Made by a program: the position numbers and the translations under genes. 64,000 bases of DNA from Chimonanthus salicifolius (taxonomy: Eukaryota > Streptophyta > Magnoliopsida > Laurales > Calycanthaceae). How positions within the stretch are numbered: the first letter of the stretch is position 1; each line of letters begins with the position of its first letter. Positions 1 to 12,400 of the stretch are shown here, one piece after another. The stretch lies in contig CM023540.1 in NCBI GenBank assembly GCA_013350335.1, positions 20,775,828 to 20,839,827 of the forward strand, in the 5' to 3' direction. A model generated the notes under the pieces. It saw only the letters and a list, made by a program, of their open reading frames with translations, had not been told where the DNA came from and ran no database searches.

Positions 1-243
1 TCCTCTGCTTTCACCCCTTCAAATGGGTTGAAGAAATCCCACCCCAAAGTCTCTTCGAGGAGAACACATCGGTGGAAATGTCATTCCCATGCTTGAAGAA
101 AAATCGGTGACGGGTTGGAGATGGTGAAAGTACGACTCTCTCTTTAGAGAAATGGAAACCAAATAACAACAATAGGGTAAACTGGGAAAAATATTGTCCA
201 CTAGCGTACCTTGAGTAATTTTTCCGGTGTAAAAAATCAATAC
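1..243. mobile_element. Mutator-like non-autonomous element, copy 0 (right end only)
   Basis: This is the right-hand part of the element described fully at 3131-4194; its left part lies outside the window. It ends in the inverted-repeat sequence that reads, on the minus strand, GTATTGATTTTTTACACCGG. It is followed by the usual aaaaaaatatt flank and then by the same array sequence that follows every other copy. Confidence 0.8.
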
Positions 244-3130
244 AAAAAAATATTGATCCAAAAGCAACTTAAAAGAAAATTTGATTTGGCAAGTAGGGAT
301 TTTTCATGTTAGTGTTGAATAAAAGGAGCTTTGAGAGTGTTTCAAATAAAAAATAAGAGACCAACGGAAGAAAAACAATGTTTTAGGATGTAAATGAGTT
401 TTTGAATGGAAAAAGACTTTTTAAGAAAAAGAATGAGAGACTATATTAGAAATGGAAAGAACTTTTCACTTAACAAAGAGTGTTACACAAAGAAAAACAA
501 AGTTGTGATTTGCTTTTAGTGTTAGCAGAGAAAATAAGTAAAAAGAATATTTATATTGGCAAGTAGGAATTTTCATGTTAGTTTTAAATAGAAAGAGTTT
601 CGAGAGTTTTTTCAATAGATAATAAGAGACTTATGGAAGAAAGTTGTCTTTGAATGTAAAATGACATTTTAAAGAAAAAAGGAGAGACTTTATAAGAAAT
701 AGAGGCACTTTCGACTTTAAAGCTTTAAAAAGAAACAGCGACATTTTTAAGTTGAAAATGATCTTTTATATAGGAAATTAGTTTTTTAAGATAAATGCAA
801 AGTTTTCTCTTAGAAATTGCATCTAATTTACAAATAAAAAATGAGTGTTTTAGGTTGAAAATGACAACTTTACAAAGAAAAAAAGGTTATCTAAAAAATG
901 AGTGTATTAAGATAAAAAGTAGGCTTTTAAAATGAGAAAATTAGAACTTCTGCAAAGAAATAGAATAATTTATGCAAAAAAGGCTAATTCATTTGAAAGA
1001 ATGCGATCAACTCTTGTAATGAAGTTATCTAAAAATAGGAAAAAAGCATACCACAAAATAACTTTAAACAAAAAAATGTTTTTACAAAAGAAATTCATCC
1101 ACAAAAAGAATAAAAATAGAAAACTTGCAAATTTTATAATTTCACTAGGCTATAATGTTTTTTTTTCTATAAATTTATCAAATGGTTATGATTTGATTTT
1201 AGTGTTCAAAAAGAAAAAAAAAACCATCCAACAATAACTAAAAAGAAAATTTAATTTTAAATTTCAATTGGCAAGTAGGGATTTTCATATTAATTTTGGA
1301 TAAAAGAAGTTTTATGAGTTTTTCTAATAGAAAATAAGAGTTTACGGAAGATGAACGGTTTTTAAATGGAGGCATGCTTTAATTAAAAATAAAGCTATAG
1401 AAAGAAAATGAACATTTTTAAGATGAAAAAAGAGTTTTAGCATAGAAAATTTGTATTTTAAGGTAAGTGCAAAGTTCTCACTTAAAAAATACACCTAATT
1501 TACAAAAGGAAAAAAAAGTTTTAGGATGAAAAATGGAAAAATAGAAGTTTCCAATAAAATGATGTGTTAGATGAAGGAAAACGGATTTTTAAAAAGAAAA
1601 TGAGTGTTTTTCATATGAAAATAGAAGGTTTTACTGAGAAAAATAGAGTTTCTATAAAGAAAAGAGTGCATGATAAAACAAAAGATTTTAAACAAAATGG
1701 TGGGCAACTTTTGGGGTGAAAAATGTGAGTTTTGAAATAGAAAATTAGCGTGTTTAAGATGAGAAAAAGAGTTGTAATGGAGAAAATAATTTTTTAAGAT
1801 AAATACAGAGTTTTCACATAGAAAATACGAGGTTTAAGAGAAGATATGAATATTTTAAAATGAAGAGGACTTTAGGAATGGAAATGAGAGTTTCTAGCAG
1901 AAAAATGTGGTTATATTTTAATGTTGTTTTAAGAATGAAGTGATCGTTTTTCACATAAAAAGTAGAGTTGTAAAATGAAACCAAGAGTTCTGAGAAAAAA
2001 GAATAATTGATTTGAAAGAATATAATAACTCTTTTTTGAAACATGAAGAATATAATAACTCTTGTAATGATGTTTAAATAAAAAAAAGGTTTTTACAAAA
2101 GAAACTCATCCATAAAATAACAAAAAATATAAACAACAAATTTTATAAAATTTCACCTAGTAAATTTGAAGCATTTAAGTTAAAAATTAATCAAATGTTT
2201 GCGACTTGTATTAATGTTAACAAAATGGTTTAAATGGCAAAATGAGAAGAGTTTTTTAAATGGAAAATGGTTTTTAATTTAAAAATGAGGGATTTTATAA
2301 GAAATGGTAGCACTTCTCAGTCAAGAGCGTGTTTTATGAAAAAAATCAAAGCTTCAAAATGAAAATGGACATTTCTAATATTGAGAATTAGTGTTTTAAG
2401 ATAAATGCAAAGTTTTTACTTCAAAAAAGTATTTAATTTACAAAAGAAAAAATCAGTGTTTTATGATAAAATGAAAGCTTCATGAAGAAAAATAAAATTT
2501 TCTAATAGAAAAGATGGGTTAGATGAAAAAAACGAATGTTTAAGAAAAAAAATTAGTGTTTTTCATATGAAAACTAGAGTTTTAAGAATGTTTGTGATTT
2601 TTTTAATAACAAAATGAAGTATTTTACACCAAATGGAGGGGAAGTTTTCAATTGAAAAGGTGAGCTATAGGAAGGAAATGAGATTTTTGAAGTATAAAAT
2701 TAGCATTTTCAAGACGAAAGAGCTTTTAATGAGAAAATGGGTGTTTTAGATAAATAAAGAGATTCTAAATAGAAAATAAGATGTTTAAGGAAAGAAATCA
2801 ACATTTTAAAATGAAATCGGGACATAAAAAGTAGAGTTTTAAAATGAAAACGAGAGTTTCGACCGAGAAAATTGGGGTTTCTTAGAAAACCCAAAAATAG
2901 AATAATTTATGTAAAAAGGACTTTCTTGTAATGATATCGAAAAATACATAAAATTCACACCACAATAAGTTTAATTAAAAATGTTTTTACAAAAGAAATT
3001 TATCCATAAAAAGACTAAAAATAGAAAACAAATGAATTTTATAATTTCACTTGACAAATTTGAAAGATTTAACCTATAAATTTATCAAATGGTTGTGAGT
3101 TGGTTTTATGGTTAACAAAGAAAACATATT
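244..3130. repeat. Purine-rich ~20-bp-period repeat array, segment 1
   Basis: There is no gene here. The DNA is a run of imperfect units of 18-22 bp, roughly GAGAGTTTTAAGATGAAAAT, with the + strand rich in A and G. Between these runs sit longer conserved blocks, for example the one containing ttggcaagtagggattttca and the one containing aatttatcaaatggttgtga. Around 2640-2890 the successive units measure about 19, 20, 22, 19, 19, 19, 20 and 21 bp by eye. The lysine-rich open frame at 932-1237 is a by-product of the A-rich composition. Confidence 0.85.
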
Positions 3131-4194
3131 GGTATTCATTTTTTACACCGGCAAAATTACTCAATATACCGTGATGAGCAAAATTTTCCCATTTTACCCT
3201 AATTCCTGTTTTCAAGGTTTCCTACTCTGATCCCTGTTTTTTTAGATTTCCTGAGATCTGATTTCCCTACATACTGCTGGAGAGAGAGTTTTCTGTTAAA
3301 AAATTGTGTCACACCAGAATTTGTGACACTCCAGAATTGTGTCACACTCCATTAAAAAACAACTGTAAACTTCTCTCTCTACAAAGCTCCCCCTCTCTCT
3401 CTACATTCCATATTTTAAAAAAGCACTTTAGAGAAGACTACATCTTGTTTTGGACCAAGTCCATGGAGTCACAACGGCTATAAACTCTCTAGAAAATCTC
3501 TTTCTACAGTTTAAGCGAAAGGCCAACTCAAAGACCGCAACTGTTGAGACTCCTACAAGAATGTCCTTAGCACAAAACTTAACTTCCAAACTTGAGCAAG
3601 AAGAAGCACCCTCCTCAAATCAGCTCTAGACCGTAGATACCTCTTGGCTGAATTCTACTGCAAAAACATCCACTCCTTATACTCAGTAGTTGTTGCCATC
3701 CGTTTCTTATTGCTCGGCACACTTCCCCCCTCCCCCTTCTTCTCCCCTTCCTTCCTCTCCCCCAATTTCCAAAAACACCATTGTAACCACAGAATCCAAA
3801 CAAGAACCAGTCCCTGGAATTGTTTGTTGCTCCCCTTCTTGTAAGTCTTCTTCATCTTCATCCTCTTCCTCATCAACTTTGGAGGAGGAGAATGAACAAG
3901 AGATGGGGGTGGTGGTGATGGGGTAGAGATAGCATCACCATCCCTCCTTCCTCTGCTTTCACCCCTTCAAATGGGTTGAAGAAATCCCACCCCGAAGTCT
4001 CTTCGAGGAGAACAAATCGGTGGAAAATGTCATTCCCATGCTTGAAGAAAAATCGGTGACAGGTTGGAGATGGTGAAAGTACGACTCTCTCTCTTCAGAG
4101 AAATGGAAACCAAAAACAACAATAGGGTAAACTGGGAAAAATATTGTCCACTAGCATACTTTGAGTAATTTTTCCGATGTAAAAAATCAATACC
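3131..4194. mobile_element. Mutator-like non-autonomous TIR element, copy 1 (possible Pack-MULE)
   Basis: The left end starts close to GGTATTGATTTTTTACACCG. The right end, read on the minus strand, starts the same way, and the similarity continues inward for about 80 bp to a shared CCATTTTACCCTA-like stretch. It is flanked by aaaacatatt and aaaaaatatt, a 9-10 bp target-site duplication with one mismatch. Long TIRs plus a 9-10 bp duplication point to the Mutator superfamily. No transposase is present. The interior is GC-richer than the surrounding array and holds gene-like pieces: an INSLENLFLQFK frame, then a Pro-rich and Ser-rich frame at 3690-3926. The capture of host exons is inferred; the source gene is not recognised. 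Confidence 0.78.
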
Positions 4195-7100
4195 AAAAAA
4201 ATATTGATCCAAAAGCAACTTAAAAGAAAATTTGATTTGGCAAGTAGGGATTTTTCATGTTAGTGTTGAATAAAAGGAGCTTTGAGAGTGTTTCAAATAA
4301 AAAATAAGAGACCAACGGAAGAAAAACAATGCTTTAGGATGTAAATGAGTTTTTGAATGGAAAAAGACTTTTTAAGAAAAAGAATGAGAGACTATATTAG
4401 AAATGGAAATAACTTTTCACTTAACAAAGAGTGTTACACAACAAAAAACAAAGTTTTAAAAAGAAAATTGACATTTTTAAGATGAAATAAAAGTTTTAAT
4501 ATAGATCATTAGTGTTTTAAGACAGATGCAAAGTTTCACTTAGACAATACATCTAATTTAGCAAAAGAAAAAAAAAATGAGTATTTTGGGATGAATATGA
4601 GAGCTTCACAGAGAAAAATAAAAGTTTCTGAAAGAAAAGATAGGTTAGATGAAGAAAACTAGACTCGTAAGATGAAGGAAAATGGATTTTTAAAAAGAAA
4701 ATGAGTGTTTTTCATATAAAAATAGAAGGTTTTACTGAGAAAATAGTGTTTATATAAACAAAATGGTGGGCAACTTTTGCAGTGAAAATGTGAGTTACAC
4801 TAAGAGAATTAGAGTTTTGAAATAGAAAATTAGCGTGTTTAAGATGAGAAAGAGAGTTTTAACAGAGAAAATGAGTATTTTAAGATAAACAGAGAGTTTT
4901 CACATAGAAAATACGAGGTTTAAGAGAAGAAACGAATATTTTAAAATGAAAAGGACTTTAGGAATAGAAATGAGAGTTTCTAGTAAAAAAATGTGGTTAT
5001 ATATTTTAATGTTGTTTTAGGAATAGAAATGAAACCGAGAGTTCTGAGAAAAAAAAGAATAACTGACTTGAAAATATAATAACTCTTTTTTTGAAACATG
5101 AAGAATATAATAACTCTTGTAATGATGTTTAAATAAAAAAAGGTTTTTACAAAAGAAACTCATCCATAAAAAGACAAAAAATATAAAAAATCAAATTTTA
5201 TAATTTCACCTAGCAAATTTGAAGCATTTAAGTTAAAAATTTATCAAATGTTTGTGATTTGTATTTAATGTTAACAACGAAAAATAAATATTTATTAAAA
5301 AATAAGAAAAAAGAAAATTTAGTTTTAAATTTGATTTGGCAAGTGGCGATTTTCATATAAGTATTGGTAAAATAAGTTTTGAGAGTTTTTTTAATAGAAA
5401 AAAATAAGAGTTTACTCACTTCCTTCTTAAAACAAAATGTTTTAAATGGCAAAATGAGAGAGTTTTTTAAATGGAAAATGGTTTTTAATTTAAAAATGAG
5501 GGATTTTATAAGAAATGGTAGGACGTTTCAGTCAAGAGAGTGTTTTATGAAAAAAAAATCAAAGCTTTAAAATGAAAATGGACATTTTTAATATTGAGAA
5601 TTAGTGTTTTAAGATAAATGCAAAGTTTTTACTTCAAAAAAAGTATTTAATTTACAAAAGAAAAAATCAGTGTTTTATGATTAAAATGAGAGCTTCATGA
5701 AGAGAAATAAAATTTTCTAATAGAAAAGATGGGTTAGATGAAAAAAACGAATGTTTAAGAAAAAAAATTAGTGCTTTTCATAAGAAAACTAGAGTTTTAA
5801 GAATGTTTTTGATTTTTACACCAAATGGATGGGAAGTTTTCAATTGAAGTATAAAATTAGCATTTTCAAGACGAACGAGAGGTTTTAATGAGAATATGTG
5901 TGTTTTAGATAAGTAGAGAGATTCTACATAGAAAATAAGATGTTTAAGGAAAGAAATCAGCATTTTAAAAAGAAATTGGACATAAAAAGTAGAGTTTTAA
6001 ATTAAAAACGAGAGTTTTGAATGAGAAACAAAAATAGAAGAATAATTTATGCAAAAAGGACTTTCTTGTAATGATGTTATCTAAAAACACATAAAATTCA
6101 CAAAACAATAACTTTAATTAAAAATGTTTTTACAAAAGAAATTTATCCATAAAAAGACTAAAAAAAGAAAACGGTTGTGAGTTGTTTTTTAAGGTTAACA
6201 AAGAAATTTGACATTTTTACACCGGTAAAAAGAAATTTGACATTTTTAAGATGAAATAAGAGTTTTAATATAGAAAACTAGTGTTTTAAGATAAATGCAA
6301 AGCTTGACATAGAAAATTCATCTAATTAACAAGAGAAAAAAATGAATGTTTTAGGATGAAAATGGGAGTATTACGAAGAAAATAAAACTTTCTAATAGAA
6401 AAGGTCGATTAGATTAATAAAAAGGATTTTTCAGAATAAGGTGACTGTTTCTATGATGAATCTATGATGAAAACTAGAGTTTTTAGATAAAAAAAATTGT
6501 TTTTACTTAGAAAATTAGAGTTTCGATAAAGAAAAAAATTTATTTTCATCATTTATAAAAACAAAGTGAAAGAGTTTATAAAAAAAATTAAAAATGGAAA
6601 ACAAATGAATTTTATAATTCCACTTGGCAAATTTGAAGGATTTAACCTATAAATTTATCAAATGGTTGTGATTTGATTTTAGTGTTAACAACGAAAAATA
6701 AAAGTTTCTAAAAGAAAATATGGGTCAGATTAATAAAAAAGAGTTTCTTAAATGGAAAATGAATGTTTTTGAGATGAAAACTAAAGTTTTAAGTTGAAAA
6801 GAGTAGTGTTTACATAGAAAAATAGAGTTTCTATAAAGAAAAAAGTTCTTATTTTTTAATGAAAGGCTTTTCAATTGAAAAGGTCAATTATATGGAAAAA
6901 ATGAGAGTTTTAAAAATAATTGACAATTTACCAATTTTATTACATGGTTGTGATTTGCTTTCAGTGTTAGAAGAGAAAATAACTATTCATCAAAAAATAA
7001 GTAAAAAGAATATTTATATTGGCAAGTAGGAATTTTCATATTAGTTTTAAATAGAAAGAGTTTCGAGAGTTTTTTCAATAGATAATAAGAGACTTATGGA

Positions 7101-8459
7101 AGAAAGTTGTTTTTGAATGTAAAATTACATTTTAAAGAAAAAAGGAGAGACTTTATAAGACATAGAGGCACTTTCGACTTTAAAGCTTTAAAAAGAAACA
7201 GGGACATTTTTAAGTTGAAAAATGATTTTTTATATAGGAAATTAGTTTTTTAAGATAAATGCAAAGTTTTCTCTTAGAAATTGAATCTAATTTACAAATA
7301 AAAATGAGTGTTTTAGGTTGAAAATGACAACTTTACAAAGAAAAAAAAAGGTTATCTAAAAAATGAGTGTATTAAGATAAAAAGTAGGCTTTTAAAATGA
7401 GAAAATTAGAACTTCTGTAAAGAAATAGAATAATTTATGCAAAAAAAGGCTAATTCATTTGAAAGAATGCGATCAACTCTTGTAATGAAGTTATCTAAAA
7501 ATAGGAAAAAGCCATACCACAAAATAACTTTAAACAAAAAAATGTTTTTACAAAAGAAATTCATCCACAAAAAGAATAAAAAATAGAAAACTTGAAAATT
7601 TTATAATTTCACTAGGCTATAATGTTTTTTTTCGATAAATTTATCAAATGGTTATGATTTGATTTTAGTGTTCAAAAAGAAAAAAAAAACCATCCAACAA
7701 TAACTAAAAAGAAAATTTAATTTTAAATTTCAATTGGCAAGTAGGGATTTTCATATTAATTTTGGATAAAAGAAGTTTTATGAGTTTTTCTAATAGAAAA
7801 AAAGAGTTTACGGAAGATGAACGGTTTTTAAATGGAGGCATGCTTTAATTAAAAATAAAGCTATAAAAAGAAAATGTACATTTTTAATATGAAAAAAGAG
7901 TTTTAGTATAGAAAATTTGTTTTTTAAGGTAAGTGCAAAGTTCTCACTTAAAAAATACATCTAATTTACAAAAGAAAAAAAAAAGTTTTAGGATGAAAAA
8001 TGGAAAAATAGAAGTTTCCAATAAAATGATGTGTTAGATGAAGGAAGACGGATTTTTAAAAAGAAAATGAGTGTTTTTCATACGAAAATAGAAGGTTTTA
8101 TTGAGAAAAATAGAGTTTCTATAAAGAAAAGAGTGCATTATAAAACAAAAGATTTTAAACAAAATGGTGGGCAACTTTTGAAAATGAGATTTCCAACCGA
8201 GAAAATTGGGGTTTCTGCAAAAACCCAAAAATAGAATAATTTATGCAAAAAGGACTTTCTTGCAATGATGTTATCTAAACATAAATAAAATTCACACCAC
8301 AATAACTTTAATTAAAAATCTTTTTACAAAAGAAATTTATCCATAAAAAGAGTAAAAATAGAAAACAAATGAATTTTATAATTTCACTTGACAAATTTGA
8401 AAGATTTAACCTATAAATTTATCAAATGGTTGTGAGTTGGTTTTATTGTCAAACATATC
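4195..8459. repeat. Purine-rich repeat array, segment 2
   Basis: Same array type as segment 1. Its first ~240 bp repeat the sequence that follows element copy 0, so this is the next higher-order unit. The stretch at 7020-8200 closely matches 559-1700. No gene is seen. A deleted relic of the Mutator-like element lies at about 6205-6230. Confidence 0.85.
6205..6230. mobile_element. Relic of Mutator-like element (left TIR only)
   Basis: Only part of the left inverted repeat survives (tttttacaccggtaaaa). It is joined directly to array sequence agaaatttgacatttttaag, which normally lies about 240 bp beyond the right end of an intact element. The element body and the downstream flank are therefore missing. 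Confidence 0.6.
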
Positions 8460-9420
8460 GGTATTGATTTTTACACCGGTAAAATTACTCAATATACAAT
8501 GCGGAGCAAAATTTTCCCATTTTACCCTAATTCCTGTTTTCGAGGTGTATCACTGTTTTTGAGATTTCCTTTTAAAAAATTGTCACTCGAGAATTGTGAC
8601 ACAACTGCTAAACTCAAATCTCTCTACAAAGCTCCCCCCCTCTCTCTCTATATTCCACATTTTGAAAAAGCGCTTTAGAGAAGACTACATCTTGTTTTGG
8701 ACCAAGTCCATGGAGTCCCAACTGCTATAAACTCTCAGAAAATCTCTTTCTACAGTTTAAGCGAAAGGCCAACTCAAAGACCGTAACTGTTGAGACTCCT
8801 CCAAGAACCTCCTTAGCACAAAGCTTAACTTCCAAGCTTGAGCAAGAACAAGCCGATGTAGTCTCCCTATATGGGGGAGAGGAAGCACCCTCCACAAATC
8901 AACTCTAGACCGTAGATACCTCTTGGCTGAATTCTACTGCAAAAACATCCACTCCTTATACTCAGTAGTTGTTGCCATCCGTTCCTTATTGCTCGACACA
9001 CCTCCCCCCTCCCCCTTCTTCTCCCCTTCCTTCCTCTCCCCCAATTTCCAAAAACACCACTGCAACCACATAATCCAACAAGAACCAGTCCCTGGTATTG
9101 TTTGTTGCTCCCCTTCTTGTAAGTCTTCGTCATCTTCATCCTCTTCCTCATCAACTTTGGAGGAGGAGAATGAACAAGAGATGGGGGTGGTGGTGATGGG
9201 TTGAAGAAATCCCACCCCAAAGTCTCTTCGAGGAGAACACATTGGTGGAAAATGTCATTCCCATGCTTGAAGAAAAATCGGTGACAGGTTGGAGATGGTG
9301 AAAGTACGACTCTCTCTCTTTTCAGAGAAATGGAAACCAAAACAACAAAAGGGTAAACTGGGAAAAATATTGTCCACTAGCGTGCCTTGAGTAATTTTTC
9401 CAGTGTAAAAAATCAATACC
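8460..9420. mobile_element. Mutator-like non-autonomous TIR element, copy 2 (short subtype)
   Basis: Same inverted ends as the other copies (right end ...aatcaatacc), followed by aaaaaaatatt. It belongs to a short subtype shared with the copy at 42019. That subtype lacks the triple gtgtcac-rich stretch near the left end, but keeps an extra ~36 bp (gatgtagtctccctatatgg and following) that the long subtype has lost. The interior frame is broken relative to copies 1 and 6 near 9080. Confidence 0.78.
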
Positions 9421-12400
9421 AAAAAAATATTGATCCAAAAGCAACTTAAAAGAAAATTTGATTTGGCAAGTAGGGATTTTTCATGTTAGTGTTGAATAAA
9501 AGGAGCTTTGAGAGTGTTTTAAATAAAAAATAAGAGACCAACGGAAGAAAAACAATACTTTAGGATGTAAATGAGTTTTTGAATGGAAAAAGATTTTTTA
9601 AGAAAAAGAATGAGAGACTTTATTAGAAATGGAAAGAACTTTTCACTTAACAAAGAGTGTTACACAACAAAAAACAAAGTTTTAAAAAGAAAATTGACAT
9701 TTTTAAGATGAAATAAAAGTTTTAATATAGATCATTAGTGTTTTAAGACAGATGCAAAGTTTCACTTAGACAATGCATCTAATTTAGCAAAAGAAAAAAA
9801 AATGAGTGTTTTAGGATGAATATGAGAGCTTCACGGAGAAAAATAAAAGTTTCTAAAAGAAAAGATAAGTTAGATGAAGAAAACTAGACTGGTAAGTTGA
9901 AAATGGTAGTTTTTACTAAATACTAGAGTGGCTATAATGAAAAGGAGATTTTTTATTTTTAAAAAACAAACTGAAACATTTTAAACAAAATGGAGGGAGA
10001 CTTTTCAGTTGAAAATGTGAGTTATACAAAGAAAATGAGAGTTTTGAAGTAGAAAAATAGTTTTTTTTTTTTAAAAAAAATCAACTAGAAAATTAGAGTT
10101 TTTAAGTTGAAAAATATATTTTTAATTGGGAACATGGGCGTTTTAAGAAAAATGGAGACCTTTCACGTAGAAAACAAGAGTTTTAAGGGGAAAAAAAGGA
10201 GGATTTTAAAATGAAAAAGGGAGTTTTGGAAATAGAAATGAGAGTTTTTAGTAGAAAAAGATGATTATATTTTGACATTGTTTTAAGAAGGAAATGAACA
10301 CTAGTGTTTTAAAATGAAAACAAGAGTTCTTACTTTGAAAATTAGACTTTCTGCAAGTTTCACTTCGACAATGCATCTAATTTACAAAATTAAAATGAGT
10401 GGTTTAAGATGAAAATGGGATCTTTACAAAGAAAAATAAAAGTTTCAAATAGAAAACATGGGTTAGAAGAAGAAAAACAATTTTTTAAGAAGATAGCGCT
10501 TTTCAAATGAAAACTAGAGTTCTAAGTTGAAAATAGTAGCTTTTCAAACATTAAACCCTTTTCAGTTGAAAAAATGAGTTATACAAAGAAAATGAGAGTT
10601 TTGAAGTAAAAATTAGATTTTCTTTTTAAACTTTCATTTAGAAAATTAGTGTTTTTAAAATGAAAATGTGATTTTTAACCGAGAAAATGAATGTTTTAAG
10701 AAAAATGGAGACCTTTCACGTAGAAAATGAGAGGTTTAAGGAAAAAAATGAGAATTTTAAAATGAAAAAGGGAGATTTTGGAAATAGAAATGAGCTCTTA
10801 ATAGAAAAATAAAGTTAGATAAAAAGGGAGATTTTGGTTATATTTTAAGTTGTTTTAAGAAGGAAGTGAGTTTTTCAAATAAAAAGTAGTGTTCTAAAAT
10901 GAAAATGAGAGTTTGTATTGAAAAAGGTGACTGTTTTTAGATAAAAATAATTGTTTTTACTTAGAAAATTAGAGTTTCGATAGAGAAAAAAAATTCTTTT
11001 CATGATTTATAAAAACAAAATGAAAGAGTTTATAAAAAAAATTAAAAATGGAAAACAAAGAAAATTTGAAGGATTTAACCTATAAATTTATCAAATGGTT
11101 GTGATTAGATTTTAGTGTTAACAAAGAAAATTAAAATTTTCTAAAATAAAATATGGGTTAGATTAATAAATAAAAGTTTCTTATATGGAAAATGAATGTT
11201 TTTGAGATGAAAACTAAAGTTTTAAGTTGAAAAGAGTTGTTTTTACTTAGAAAAATAGAGTTTCTATAAAGAGAAAAAGTCTTATTTTTTAATGAAAGGT
11301 TTTAAATGAAATGTAAGAGTTTATAAAAAATTAAAAAATGGAAAACAAATGAATTTTATAATTCCACTCAGTGAATTTGAAGGATTTAACCTATAAATTT
11401 ATCAAATGGTTGTGATTTGATTTTAGTGTTAACAAAGAAAATTAAAACTTTCTAAAATAAAATATGGGTTAGATTAATAAAAAAGAGTTTCTTATATGGA
11501 AAATGAATGTTTTTGAGATGAAAACTAAAGTGTTAAGTTGAAAAGAGTTATTTTTACTTAGAAAAATAGAGTTTCCATAAAGAGAAAAAGTCTTATTTTT
11601 TAGTGAAAGGTTTTAAATGAAATGTAAGAGTTTATAAAAAAATTAAAAATGGAAAACAAATGAATTTTACAATTCCACTCGGCGAATTTGAAGGATTTAA
11701 CCTATAGATTTATCAACTGGTTGTGATTTGATTTTAGTGTTAACAAAAAAAAATTAAATATTAGTCCAAAAATAACTAAAAAAAAAAAAAGTATCAAATT
11801 TGATTTGGCCACTAAGGATTTTCATATTAATTTTGGATGAAAGGAGTTCTGAGAATTTTTTCTAATAAAAAATAAAAAATTTACGCAATTTAGTACTATT
11901 TTATGAAGACAATAAGAGTTTTTAAGGAAAAAAATGAGACTTTTTAAGAACTGTAGGCACATTTTAGTTAAAAAAGAGTGTTATACTAAGAAAAACGAAG
12001 TTTTAAAGAGAAAATGTATTAAGATGAAAAATGAGTTTTAATATAGAAAACTAGTGTTTTAAGAATAAAAACAAAGCTTGACTTAGAAAATGCATCTAAT
12101 TAACAAGAGAAATATGAATGTTTTAGGATGAAAATGGGAGCTTTATAAGGAAAAATAAAACTTTCTAACAGAAAATATGGGTTAGATTAATAAAAAAGAG
12201 TTTTTTATATGAAAAATAAATGTTTTTGAGATGAAAACTAAAGTTTTAAGTTGAAAAGAGTTGTTTTTACCTAGAAAAATAGAGTTTCTATAAAGATAAA
12301 AAGTCTTATAAATGACATGGAGGGAGACTTTTCAATTGAAAAGGTCAATTATATGGAAAAAATGAGAGTTTTGAAAATAAATGACAATTTACAATTTTTA

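Noticed and set aside
932..1237. Lysine-rich open frame of 101 codons, with a relative at 12,838-13,065
   Set aside because: It lies inside the A-rich array, its frame is not kept in the other array copies (for example 7400-7700 has extra bases), and it has no domain pattern.
244..3130. CRISPR-like array or tRNA/rRNA repeat
   Set aside because: There are no constant repeats with unique spacers. Units vary throughout, and the context is plant nuclear DNA.
3615..3876. Arg/Gly/Glu-rich minus-strand frames repeated in every Mutator-like element
   Set aside because: They are the reverse reading of the Pro/Ser-rich + strand segment and change frame between copies.
3131..4194. LTR retrotransposon explanation for the recurring 1.1-kb module
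   Set aside because: The ends are inverted, not direct, repeats, the flanking duplication is 9-10 bp, and there is no primer-binding site or polypurine tract.
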